This document shows, one piece after another, positions 24,980 to 32,987 of a stretch of DNA of 64,000 bases. The notes under the pieces are model-generated. The model was not told the origin of the DNA and did not search any database. It saw nothing but the letters and a program-made list of their open reading frames with translations. Source of the stretch: DATLGB01 sp038258425 (lineage in GTDB: Bacteria > Actinomycetota > Thermoleophilia > Solirubrobacterales > Solirubrobacteraceae); assembly GCA_038258425.1 (NCBI GenBank), contig JBBSPV010000020.1:1-64000 (forward strand), given 5' to 3'. The position numbers and the translations under genes are program-made. Every line of letters starts with the position of its first letter. The stretch's first letter is position 1.

Positions 24980-25942
24980 ATGGTCCAGACCTCGGCGCGG
25001 CTCCTCGCCCTGCTCTCGCTGCTGCAGCAGCGCCGGGAGTGGTCGGGCCCCGAGCTCGCCGGCCGGCTCGAGGTCGGGCCGCGCACCATCCGCCGTGACG
25101 TCGAGAAGCTGCGCGAGCTCGGCTACCCGATCGAGGCCGCGCCGGGTGTCGCGGGCGGCTACCGGCTCGCCGCGGGCGCGCAGATGCCACCCCTGCTGCT
25201 CGACGACGCCGAGGCCATCGCCGTCGCCGTCGGGCTGCGCAGCGCCGCGTCCGGGTCGATCGCCGGCATCGAGGAGTACTCCGTCCGGGCGCTGGCCAAG
25301 CTCGAGCAGATCCTCCCGGACCGTCTGCGCGACCGCGTGCGCGCGCTGGGCGACGCCACCTCGACCTTCCGCGTCGACGGCCCGCAGATCGACGCCGACG
25401 AGCTCGCGCTCATCGCCGGTGCCTGCCGCGACGGCGTCCGGCTGCACTTCGCCTACACGGCCAAGGGTGGCGAGGCCAGCTCCCGCGAGGTGGAGCCCGC
25501 CGCCGTCGTCCACACGGGTTGGCGCTGGTACCTCGCTGCCTACGACCTCGGCCGCGACGACTGGCGCACGTTCCGCGTCGACCGCATCGCCGGCCGGCCG
25601 CGGACCGGCGAGCGCGGCACGCGCCGCGAGGTGCCGGGCGGCGACGCGGCGGCGTTCGTCAAGCGGTCCATCCGCGGCGGCGAGGGCGACGTCGTCCACG
25701 GCCGCGTCCGGCTGCGCGCACCCGCCGACGGCATCGGCACCCGCGTGCCCGCGCGCTACGCGACCGTCGCCCCCGACGGCCCCGACGCCTGCGTGGTCAC
25801 CACGACGGGCCGCTGGAGCCGCGAGTTCCTCGTCTGGATGGCGATGATGGACGCCGAGCTCACGGTGCTCGAGCCGCCGGAGCTGGCCGAGGAGGCCGCC
25901 CGGATCGTCACGCGTCTCGGGGACGTGGCGAGGCCGGGCTGA
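24980..25942 (+). CDS. WYL-domain transcriptional regulator
   Basis: 320 residues. The N-terminal winged helix-turn-helix is SARLLALLSLLQQRREWSGP, then ELAGRLEVGPRTIRRDVEKL, followed by PGVAGGYRLAAG. A WYL ligand-binding domain follows (EVEPAAVVHTGWRWYLAAYD with FRVDRIAG), and a C-terminal WCX-like segment ends VLEPPELAEEAARIVTRL. WYL proteins sense small ligands or nucleic acids and often control the adjacent divergent gene, here the MFS exporter. The ATG at 24980 follows the paired palindromes by 19 bases. The 3' end overlaps the convergent TetR gene by 35 bases. Confidence 0.92.
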   Translation: MVQTSARLLALLSLLQQRREWSGPELAGRLEVGPRTIRRDVEKLRELGYPIEAAPGVAGGYRLAAGAQMPPLLLDDAEAIAVAVGLRSAASGSIAGIEEYSVRALAKLEQILPDRLRDRVRALGDATSTFRVDGPQIDADELALIAGACRDGVRLHFAYTAKGGEASSREVEPAAVVHTGWRWYLAAYDLGRDDWRTFRVDRIAGRPRTGERGTRREVPGGDAAAFVKRSIRGGEGDVVHGRVRLRAPADGIGTRVPARYATVAPDGPDACVVTTTGRWSREFLVWMAMMDAELTVLEPPELAEEAARIVTRLGDVARPG

Positions 25943-26504
25943 GCCGCGCCAGGTGATCCTGGACGGCGGCGGTGACGCGCTCGGTCTCGCCCGTCGCGAG
26001 CAGGTCGAGCAGGCCACCGCGCAGCACGGCGAGCACGAGCGTCCGCTCGGCCGCCGCGGCGCTCGTCCCGCGCAGGTGCGCCGGCTGCGCCTGCCCGAAC
26101 AGCTCGAGCCAGTCGTCGACGGTGGCGCCCGCGAAGCCGGCCCAGGGCCCGGCGGGATCGACGAGGCAGCGGGCGTAGCCCTCGACCCACAGCCGCAACA
26201 CCGCACGGTGCTCCGCTGCGGCCAGCCACCGCCACACCTCACCGGCGACGAGGGCGAGGTCCTCACCCGCGTTCGTCCGGCGCAGGCGGTCGAGCAGCTC
26301 CAGCTCGTCGCTCCGGGCCCGCGCGAGCAGCGCCCGGACGAGGCCGTCCTTGCTGCCGAACAGGAACAGCAGCACGCGCGGACTCGACCCGACCGCCACG
26401 GCCAGCGGTCGCAGCGACACCGTCGTGAGGCCGTGCTCGAGGACGTAGCGGTAGGCCCGCTCGAGCAGCTCGTCGCGGCGCACGGACGGGACGGCGGAGG
26501 TCAC
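25908..26504 (-). CDS. TetR-family regulator
   Basis: 198 residues from the GTG at 26504. The N-terminal HTH region reads RRDELLERAYRYVLEHGLTT, then VSLRPLAVAVGSSPRVLLFL, with FGSKDGLVRALLAR as the helix after the recognition helix. The all-helical ligand domain ends LVLAVLRGGLLDLLATGE. It is divergent from the GNAT gene, and the 61-base gap holds a 16-base palindrome. It probably represses both itself and the acetyltransferase. Confidence 0.9.
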   Translation of the reverse strand: MTSAVPSVRRDELLERAYRYVLEHGLTTVSLRPLAVAVGSSPRVLLFLFGSKDGLVRALLARARSDELELLDRLRRTNAGEDLALVAGEVWRWLAAAEHRAVLRLWVEGYARCLVDPAGPWAGFAGATVDDWLELFGQAQPAHLRGTSAAAAERTLVLAVLRGGLLDLLATGETERVTAAVQDHLARLSPASPRPRDA

Positions 26505-26521
26505 GACCCGCGGTAGGCTAC

Positions 26522-26537
26522 TGAAACACTCGTTTCA
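26522..26537. promoter_or_regulatory. Palindromic TetR operator candidate
   Basis: TGAAAC at 26522-26527 and GTTTCA at 26532-26537 form a perfect inverted repeat with a 4-base spacer (ACTC). It sits midway between the divergent TetR and GNAT genes. The GAAAC/GTTTC half-site style is common for TetR-family operators. Confidence 0.6.
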
Positions 26538-26565
26538 CTGACCCGCTCGGAAGGGGACGCAGGCG

Positions 26566-27072
26566 ATGGCCGGAGGACAGGTGCAGGCGACGATCCGGCC
26601 GCTGGGCCGGCCCGGTGACCTCGGCTGGGTCGTGATGGCGCACGGTGAGGTCTACGCCTCGGAGTTCGGCTGGAACACCGACTTCGAGACCCTGGTGGCG
26701 CGCATCGTCGCCGACTACGCCGCCGACCACGATCCCTCCCGCGAAGCGGCCTGGATCGCCGAGGTCGACGGCCGCCGGGCGGGCTGTGTGTTCTGCGTCG
26801 CCGAGAACGGCGAGACGGCGAAGCTGCGCATCCTGCTCGTCCATCCCGACGGACGCGGTCGCGGACTCGGCGGGCGCCTCGTCGACACGAGCCTGGACTT
26901 CGCCCGCACCGCGGGCTACGCGCGGGTGCGCCTGTGGACGAACGACCCGCTCGTCGCCGCCCGCCGCCTCTACCTGGCGCGCGGGTTCGCGCTTGTCGCT
27001 GAGGACCCGCACCGCAGCTTCGGCGTCGACCTCGTCGGCCAGAGCTACGAACTGGACCTCGCGACGGCGTAG
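26566..27072 (+). CDS. GNAT-family N-acetyltransferase
   Basis: 168 residues. The acetyl-CoA site is visible as KLRILLVHPDGRGRGLGGRL (motif A, Q/RxxGxG/A type). The later segment is VRLWTNDPLVAARRLYLARGF with the typical Asn and Tyr/Arg. The N-terminal half (LGWVVMAHGEVYASEFGW) matches the acetyltransferases often fused to MarR regulators in actinobacteria. Here the regulator is a separate divergent TetR. The acceptor substrate is unknown. Confidence 0.88.
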   Translation: MAGGQVQATIRPLGRPGDLGWVVMAHGEVYASEFGWNTDFETLVARIVADYAADHDPSREAAWIAEVDGRRAGCVFCVAENGETAKLRILLVHPDGRGRGLGGRLVDTSLDFARTAGYARVRLWTNDPLVAARRLYLARGFALVAEDPHRSFGVDLVGQSYELDLATA

Positions 27073-27181
27073 AACCGCGGCTGCCGCCCGGAGGTCTCCG
27101 GGCGCCGACGCACTGACGCGACGCTGCGCCCCGGAGCCCGAGCGCGTGTCGGGGGTGGCGGAGCGGGGCAGCACCGCCATC

Positions 27182-28014
27182 ATGCCCTCGAAGACCTGGT
27201 TCATGACCGGCACGTCCCGCGGCTTCGGGCGCGAGTGGGCGCTCGCCGCCCTCGAGCGCGGGGACCGGGTGGCGGCGACCGCCCGTGACGCCGGCAGCCT
27301 CGACGACCTCGTCGAGGCTCACGGCGACGCGGTGCTCGCCCTGCCCCTGGACGTGACCGACCGCGAGGCGGCCTTCGAGGCCGTCCGGCGGGCGCACGAC
27401 CACTTCGGACGCCTCGACGTCATCGTCAACAACGCCGGCTACGGCCAGTTCGGGATGGTCGAGGAGATCAGCGAGGAGGAGGCCCGGGCGCAGATCGAGA
27501 CCAACCTGTTCGGCGCCCTGTGGGTGACCCAGGCGGCGCTGCCGTACCTGCGCGAGCAGGGCGGCGGGCACCTGCTCCAGGTCTCGTCGATCGGCGGCAT
27601 CTCCGCCTTCATGGGCGTCGGGATGTACCACGCGTCGAAGTGGGCGCTCGAGGGCATCAGCCAGTCGCTCGCCCAGGAGGTGGCGGGCTTCGGGATCGCT
27701 GTCACGCTGATCGAGCCCGGCGGCTTCTCGACCGACTGGGGCGGGTCGTCCGCGCGGCGCGCCACCGAGCTGCCCGCCTACGCCGAGGTGCGCGAGGAGT
27801 CCGCGCGCCGCCGGGCCGAGCGACAGGCCACTCCCGGCGACCCGGTCGCGTCCCGCGAGGCGGTGCTGGCGATCGTGGACGCCGAGGAACCGCCGCTGCG
27901 CGTGTTCCTCGGCGATGGCCCCTCGCCATCGCGACCGCCGACTACGAGTCCCGGCTCGCGACCTGGCGCGAGTGGGAACCGGTCTCGGTCGCCGCCCAGG
28001 GCGGGTCCGGCTGA
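27182..28014 (+). pseudogene. Short-chain dehydrogenase/reductase with a 3' frameshift
   Basis: From the ATG at 27182 the frame encodes a classical SDR: MTGTSRGFGREWALAALERG as the cofactor site, NNAGYGQFGMVEE, VSSIGGISAFMG, and catalytic YHASKWALEG. It is intact up to VFLGDGP. The expected tail (LAIATADYESRLATWREWEP) is then in the +1-shifted frame and ends at 28014. One base is missing from the C run at 27919-27922. Without the shift, translation continues in frame to 28144 with an Arg/Ser/Pro-rich tail and runs into the aminotransferase start. All catalytic residues precede the lesion, so the product might still work. A sequencing error is possible. Confidence 0.8.
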
Positions 28015-28140
28015 GGCGATCGGCTCGACGCACGCGGTGCACGCCGACCGCCGGACGGCGACGGGTCGGACGGCTGACGCCCGCCGTCCCGGTGCGCGAC
28101 CTACGCTCGCCTCCATGACCGTGACCGCACTGGCGGCCCC

Positions 28141-29364
28141 GTGACCGAGACTGCGCTCGGGTGGGACCACGCGCTGTCGCTGCGCGCGCAGGGCGCGGGC
28201 GACGACGAGCTCGCCACGATCCTGGGCGGGGCGCCTCCCGGCGTGCTCGCCGTCACCGGCGGCTTCCCGAATCCCGGCACGTTCCCCGAGGGGGTCCTCG
28301 ACGAGATCGCCGGCCGCCTCGTGCGCGACGACCGCGGCGTCGCGCTGCAGTACTCGCCCAGCGCGGGCGTGCCGAGCGTGCGCGACTACCTCGTCGAGCG
28401 CCAGGCGCAGCTGCAGGGCCGCCGGCCGCAGCTCGCCGAGCTGATGGTCACCAGCGGCGGGATGGAGTGCCTCGAGCTCGTGAGCCGCAGCCTGCTGGAT
28501 CCGGGCGACGACGTCGCCGTCGAGGGACCCACCTACCTCGGGGCGATCATGGTCTTCCTGGGCCACCGGGCGCAGCTGACGGCGGTCGGGACGGATGCGG
28601 GCGGCATGCTCGTCGACGACCTCCGCGCGCGCCTGGAGGCCGGCTACCGGCCGAAGTTCGTCTACACGATCCCCGACTACCAGAACCCCTCGGGCCGCAC
28701 GCTGGGCCTCGACCGCCGGCGCGCGCTCGTGGAGACCTGCCGCCGCCACGGCGTCGTGATCCTCGAGGACGTCGCCTACCGCGAGACGGCCTACGACGGC
28801 GCGCCCCTGCCCTCGCTGTGGTCGCTGGCCCCCGACGTGGTGATCCAGGCGGGGACCTTCTCCAAGGTCTTCTTCCCGGGCGTCCGGCTCGGCTGGGCGA
28901 CGGGCCCCGCCGAGCTCATCCGGGCGCTCGTGGCCGCCAAGCAGACGACGGACCAGTGCGCGGGGGCGCTCGGGCAGCGCATGGTCGAGGAGTACGGGCG
29001 CGCCGGCCACTTCGAGCGCCAGCTCCCGGCGGCGCGCGCCTTCTACGCGTCCCAGTGGACCGCGACGCGCGCCGCGCTCGACGCCCACCTCGCCGCGCAC
29101 TGCAGCTGGAGCGAGCCGACGGGCGGCTTCTTCACGTGGCTGACGCTGCCGGAGGGCCTCGACACCACGCGGCTGCGCCCGGCGGCCGTCGAAGCCGGCG
29201 TGACCTACGTGCCGGGGCGCCCGTTCCACGTCGACGGGGGCGGCGCCCGCGAGCTGCGCTTCTCCTTCAGCCTCCTGAGCGAGCCGGACCTCGACCTCGC
29301 GGTCCGCCGCCTCGCCGGGGTGGTCGAGCGGGCGTTGCAGCCGGCGGCGGGCGGCGTCCCATGA
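28141..29364 (+). CDS. PLP-dependent aminotransferase, class I/II (LysN/MocR-like catalytic domain)
   Basis: 407 residues from the GTG at 28141. There is no HTH domain, so it is an enzyme rather than a MocR regulator. Visible are LQYSPSAGVPSVRDYLVERQ, VTSGGMECLELVSRSLLDPG, YTIPDYQNPSGRTL with the PLP-contacting Asn/Tyr, and the Schiff-base lysine in GTFSKVFFPGVRLGWATGP. The group includes 2-aminoadipate and aromatic aminotransferases. The stop overlaps the next ATG (ATGA), so it is co-translated with the RraA-like protein. That pairing suggests catabolism of an amino or keto acid. Confidence 0.9.
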   Translation: MTETALGWDHALSLRAQGAGDDELATILGGAPPGVLAVTGGFPNPGTFPEGVLDEIAGRLVRDDRGVALQYSPSAGVPSVRDYLVERQAQLQGRRPQLAELMVTSGGMECLELVSRSLLDPGDDVAVEGPTYLGAIMVFLGHRAQLTAVGTDAGGMLVDDLRARLEAGYRPKFVYTIPDYQNPSGRTLGLDRRRALVETCRRHGVVILEDVAYRETAYDGAPLPSLWSLAPDVVIQAGTFSKVFFPGVRLGWATGPAELIRALVAAKQTTDQCAGALGQRMVEEYGRAGHFERQLPAARAFYASQWTATRAALDAHLAAHCSWSEPTGGFFTWLTLPEGLDTTRLRPAAVEAGVTYVPGRPFHVDGGGARELRFSFSLLSEPDLDLAVRRLAGVVERALQPAAGGVP

Positions 29365-30020
29365 CGCCGCTCGAGGCCCGCCTGGCGGCGCTGCAGGTGT
29401 CGACGCTCTGCGACGCGGACAAGACGCTGACGCCGCTGGCCCCGCGGATTCGCCGGCTCGCCGGGCCGGCGCGCATGAGCGGCCGCGCCCGGACGGTCGT
29501 CGCCGCCGGCGATCACCTCGCGGTCATGCAGGCGATCGCCGAGGCCGCCGCGGGCGACGTGCTCGTCGTCGAGACCGACGGCGGCGACCGCGCCGTCGCG
29601 GGAGAGCTGTTCGCCACCGAGGCCCGGCGACGCGGGATGGCCGGCCTCGTCGTCGACGGCCTCTGCCGCGATCTCGCCGGGCTGCGCGCGGTCGGCCTGC
29701 CGGTGTGGGCGCGCGGGACCTCCCCCGCGTCCGGCACGGCGGTGCTCGCCCCGCCCGCGCCCGGCTCCGTGCTCTGTGGCGGCATCCGCGTCACGGACGG
29801 CGACCTCGTGCTCGCCGACGACGACGGCGTGCTGATCGCCGGCGAGGCCCGGCTCGCCGCCGCGGCCGACGCCGCCGAGGCGATCGAGCGCGCGGAAGCC
29901 GCCGTGCTCGAGGGGTTGGCGGCGGGCCGCGACCTCGCGTCCTTGACGAACCTCGCCGAGCACGTGACGGCCCTGCGGGAGGGCCGCCCGAGCCAGTTGG
30001 CGTTCCGGCCGGAGGCCTGA
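29361..30020 (+). CDS. RraA-like / HMG-CHA aldolase family protein
   Basis: 219 residues. The fold markers are TLCDADKTLTPLAPRI, GDHLAVMQAIAEAAAGDVLV, and GMAGLVVDGLCRDLAGLRAV. The last holds the family's DGxxRD Arg and metal-binding Asp. VTDGDLVLADDDGVLI lies near the end. Relatives are 4-hydroxy-4-methyl-2-oxoglutarate aldolases/oxaloacetate decarboxylases and the RNase E inhibitor RraA. Since it is coupled to an aminotransferase gene, a metabolic aldolase or decarboxylase is more likely than an RNase regulator. Confidence 0.85.
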   Translation: MTPLEARLAALQVSTLCDADKTLTPLAPRIRRLAGPARMSGRARTVVAAGDHLAVMQAIAEAAAGDVLVVETDGGDRAVAGELFATEARRRGMAGLVVDGLCRDLAGLRAVGLPVWARGTSPASGTAVLAPPAPGSVLCGGIRVTDGDLVLADDDGVLIAGEARLAAAADAAEAIERAEAAVLEGLAAGRDLASLTNLAEHVTALREGRPSQLAFRPEA

Positions 30021-30029
30021 GGCCCGGCC

Positions 30030-30060
30030 GCTGCGGCCCGCCGGATCGGCGGGCCGCAGC
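30030..30060. terminator. 13-bp perfect hairpin between convergent genes
   Basis: GCTGCGGCCCGCC (30030-30042) pairs exactly with GGCGGGCCGCAGC (30048-30060) across a 5-base loop, GGATC. It lies between the RraA-like gene (ends 30020, plus) and the subtilase gene (ends 30073, minus) and could stop transcripts from both sides. There is no U tract, as is usual in high-GC actinobacteria. Confidence 0.75.
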
Positions 30061-30072
30061 GTGGGCTCGCGC

Positions 30073-31761
30073 CTAACGGCGGCCCGTCACGGCGCGCAGC
30101 GCGTTGACGATGCCGTCGCCGTAGAACCCGTTGACGTCCGTGCCGCCGTCGCACGTGGCCGTGTACTCGTCCGGAAGCCCGGGATAGACCTGCACACGCG
30201 GGGTGGGGCAGGCGTGGTCGACCGCCGAGGCCCTGAGCTTGCGCTCGACCCGGGTGGGCGACAGCTTCAGGCCGCCGTGGCGACGGTCCCAGTGCCCGTA
30301 CTCCGCGACGATCAGCGCCGCGACGCCGACCGCGTGGGGCGAGGCCATCGACGTGCCCTGGATCCACTGGTAGTAGGCGTTGCCCTGCTTGACCACGCTC
30401 GGGGTCGTCGGGTTGCCGTTCTCGTCGATGTCGGGCGTGCCGTCGCCATCACGGTCCTCGATGCGGCCCACGGACTCGGGGTACGCGGCCAGCACCTCGT
30501 TCTCCGGACGGACGAGGCCCGTGGCCGTGTCGTAGGCGTCGCCGCCCGGCGCGGCCACGTCGGCCTGCTCGAGCCCGTAGTCGGAGTAGTAGGCCTTGCG
30601 TCCGCTGGGCCCGACCGAGGTGACGCCGATCACGCCGTCGGCCTCCGTCGGCTCGCTCAGGCACGAGTTGTCGATCTGGCGATCGCGCAGGTTCGCCGGG
30701 TCGCCGTTCTCGTCGACCGGGTAGTCCGGCGAGTCGACGTCGACCGTCGGGTTGCCGAGGTCGGTGTGGCCATTGCCTTCGGCGGCGATGGTCGTCACGC
30801 CGCGTTGGCGGGCGTAGTCGATCGCGCGCTGGGTGGCCTCGATGACGAGCGTCTGCTCCCGCTGCTCGGCCGGCGAGTCCGCCGGATTGGCCCGGCAGTT
30901 GTAGAGCCACGGATCGATGTAGTACGACATGTTGACGACGTCGATGCCGTGGTCGCCCGCGTAGGTCAGGGCGTCGAGGGTCGGGCCGAGGAAGAAGTAG
31001 CCCGAGTCCTGGCCGGCGCGGAGGTTGACGAGGTCGACCCTCGGCGCGACGCCGCCGATGCCCAGCCCGTTCAGCGGCGAGCCGATGGTGGAAGCCACAT
31101 GGGTGCCGTGCCCGTCCTCGTCGACGTTCGCCGCGTCCTGGCAGGACTGGTCGGGCTCGTCCGCGCACGGGCCGTCGATCGTCGGGTCGTCGACGGTGAA
31201 GTTGCGCGACAGCCGGGCGTCGAAGTTCGGCGCGATGTCCGGGTGGGTCCCGTCGATGCCGGTGTCGATGACGCCGACCCGCACCCGGTGCGACCCCTGC
31301 TGGCGGCGGTAGGAGCCCGTCGGCGTGGCGCCGATGAGCTGCATGTCCCACTGCTTCGGGCTCAGCGGATCCCCGCCGGCGACCGCGCCCTGGCGACTGC
31401 GGCCCTGGCCGCGGGTGTCGGAGACGGCCGGCTTCTCCACCGCGTCCCGGCGAGCCTTGGCCACGTCGTTCGGGGCCTTGCCGATGGCGCTGTCGGTCGC
31501 GGCGCCGACGATGGCACTCGACCGGGCCACGTCCGACGGGAAGGACGCGTCGTCCGTGCGCACCGTGGCGACGCCGATCGCGGTGTTCTCGTCGACGACC
31601 TGGCCGCCGGCGTCCCGGATGGCCGCCTCGGCCGCCGCGTGGCTGGCGCCGCGCTCGTAGAGCACGACGAACTGTCGCGTGCCGCTCGGGGCACCGTCGG
31701 CCGCCGTGGCGGCGCCGAACATGCCGCACGCCAGAAGGGCGGCGGCGAGGACCTTGCGCAT
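30073..31761 (-). CDS. Secreted S8 family serine peptidase (subtilase)
   Basis: 562 residues with a signal peptide (MRKVLAAALLACGMFGAATA, cleavage after about residue 21-24). Residues about 28-100 resemble an I9-type propeptide (QFVVLYERGASHAAAEAAIRDAGG). The catalytic residues are Asp166 (VGVIDTGIDGTHPD), His218 (DEDGHGTHVAST), oxyanion Asn330 (AAEGNGHTD) and Ser471 (GTSMASPHAVGVAAL). An insertion with Asp-rich, calcium-binding-like loops (DRDGDGTPDIDENGNP) lies before the serine. Paired cysteines suggest disulfides. It is exported and probably degrades extracellular protein. Confidence 0.95.
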   Translation of the reverse strand: MRKVLAAALLACGMFGAATAADGAPSGTRQFVVLYERGASHAAAEAAIRDAGGQVVDENTAIGVATVRTDDASFPSDVARSSAIVGAATDSAIGKAPNDVAKARRDAVEKPAVSDTRGQGRSRQGAVAGGDPLSPKQWDMQLIGATPTGSYRRQQGSHRVRVGVIDTGIDGTHPDIAPNFDARLSRNFTVDDPTIDGPCADEPDQSCQDAANVDEDGHGTHVASTIGSPLNGLGIGGVAPRVDLVNLRAGQDSGYFFLGPTLDALTYAGDHGIDVVNMSYYIDPWLYNCRANPADSPAEQREQTLVIEATQRAIDYARQRGVTTIAAEGNGHTDLGNPTVDVDSPDYPVDENGDPANLRDRQIDNSCLSEPTEADGVIGVTSVGPSGRKAYYSDYGLEQADVAAPGGDAYDTATGLVRPENEVLAAYPESVGRIEDRDGDGTPDIDENGNPTTPSVVKQGNAYYQWIQGTSMASPHAVGVAALIVAEYGHWDRRHGGLKLSPTRVERKLRASAVDHACPTPRVQVYPGLPDEYTATCDGGTDVNGFYGDGIVNALRAVTGRR

Positions 31762-31871
31762 GGGTGCGTCTCCTTCTCGAGGTCAGGCTGCGGCGACTGC
31801 CGGTCGCCGCCGATCCGCACCGCCTGCCCGTCGATAAGGGTGACGTAAACCCGCCCGTCCCGCACGCCCCC

Positions 31872-31900
31872 GGCGCCAAGCCCTCCAGGGACTTGGCGCC
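31872..31900 (-). terminator. Hairpin downstream of the DUF4242 gene
   Basis: GGCGCCAAG (31872-31880) pairs with CTTGGCGCC (31892-31900), with further CCCT/AGGG pairing inside. It begins 17 bases past the DUF4242 stop on the minus strand and separates that gene from the subtilase. No U tract follows. Confidence 0.6.
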
Positions 31901-31916
31901 GACGGCGCCGGAGCCG

Positions 31917-32219
31917 CTAGGAGGCCTCGGCCTCCGCCGGGTCGGGGCGGATGATCACCGTGTCGACGATCGGCTTGATCTCGTCGGCGGGCATCCCGAC
32001 GGCCTCGGCGTGCCGGCGCACGGCGTCCTCGTCGCTGCCCTCGTAGATGCACACGGTGCCGATGGTGTCGCTGTCGCCCTCGTCGATGACGTAGCTGCGG
32101 ATCCAGCGGATCTCCTGCGGGAAGTCGCGGTCGGCGGTCTCGATGGAGCGCGCGCCGGCCGCTTCGAGCTCCGCGACGGACCCCCATCCTCTCCGGCGGC
32201 GAATCATGTAGAGCTGCAT
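31917..32219 (-). CDS. DUF4242 family small protein
   Basis: 100 residues from the ATG at 32219. The sequence MQLYMIRRRRGWGSVAELEA, then FPQEIRWIRSYVIDEGDSDT, then CIYEGSDEDAVRRHAEAVGM and IIRPDP near the end fits the ferredoxin-like DUF4242 family. Members are sometimes annotated as nickel-binding; function is unknown. Typical homologues start MxxYxVER and have conserved YVxxDxxxCxxxAP, partly altered here. It is transcribed alone or after the cysteine hydrolase, which lies 109 bases upstream. Confidence 0.75.
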   Translation of the reverse strand: MQLYMIRRRRGWGSVAELEAAGARSIETADRDFPQEIRWIRSYVIDEGDSDTIGTVCIYEGSDEDAVRRHAEAVGMPADEIKPIVDTVIIRPDPAEAEAS

Positions 32220-32328
32220 GGTCGGACTCCTCTGGCTGACGATGGAAGCGCCGGTCGGGTCCGGCGCCTGCAAGCCCAGGACGCCGGGCGGCCGGAAACC
32301 TTCCCGCGGTCACCGCGCATCGTGGGCC

Positions 32329-32883
32329 TCAGTGGCTCAGGCGCCCGAGGGCCGTCCGGGTGGTGAGCACCTCGGCGAACTCCCCGTGCAGGCTCGCGAG
32401 CGCCGTGCGATGCATCGTGTCGGCGTCGATGACCTCCCCGTCCGGCCCGCGACGGTCGAAGGTCGCCATCGCGTCGCCCAGCACCCAGGTCTCGAACCCC
32501 AGGTTGCCGGCCATGCGGGCCGTGGTCGAGCAGCAGTGGTCTGTGGTGAGCCCGACGAGCGCCACGGCGTCGACGCAGCGCGCGCGCAGCCGGGCCTGGA
32601 GGTCCGTGCCGATGAACGCGCTGTTGACGTGCTTGGTGATCAGCGGCTCGCGCGCCAGCGGGACCGCCTCGGGCTTGAACTCGAACCCGGGCGTCCCGGG
32701 CACGAACCGCCCGGCCGCTCCGTCGCTGGCGTGGCGCACGTGGAGGACCGGCGCTCCGCGGTCCCGCCATCCGCCGATCGCGGCGGCGATCGTGGCCTCG
32801 GCGCCCGGGTTGTTCCGCGGCCCCCAGGCGGGGTCGTCGAAGGCCCGCTGGACGTCGATGACGATGAGCGTCGGGAGGGTCAT
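32329..32883 (-). CDS. Isochorismatase-family cysteine hydrolase
   Basis: 184 residues from the ATG at 32883 (MTLPTLIVIDVQRAFDD). The catalytic triad of this family is visible: Asp10 in VIDVQ, Lys84 in ITKHVNSAF and Cys117 in GLTTDHCCSTT. Relatives hydrolyse amides such as nicotinamide, N-carbamoylsarcosine or ureido compounds. The GlyThrAsp region that separates nicotinamidases is not clear enough for a substrate call. It is divergent from the heme peroxidase gene. Confidence 0.88.
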   Translation of the reverse strand: MTLPTLIVIDVQRAFDDPAWGPRNNPGAEATIAAAIGGWRDRGAPVLHVRHASDGAAGRFVPGTPGFEFKPEAVPLAREPLITKHVNSAFIGTDLQARLRARCVDAVALVGLTTDHCCSTTARMAGNLGFETWVLGDAMATFDRRGPDGEVIDADTMHRTALASLHGEFAEVLTTRTALGRLSH

Positions 32884-32987
32884 GCGCGCCTCATCCTCCC
32901 CGAGTCGTGCACCGTGCGTCCCCGGGCGGCTTGCGGACCCCACGGCCGTGGGTGATGATGGCCGCGACCGGAGACGAGGAGCAGCCG

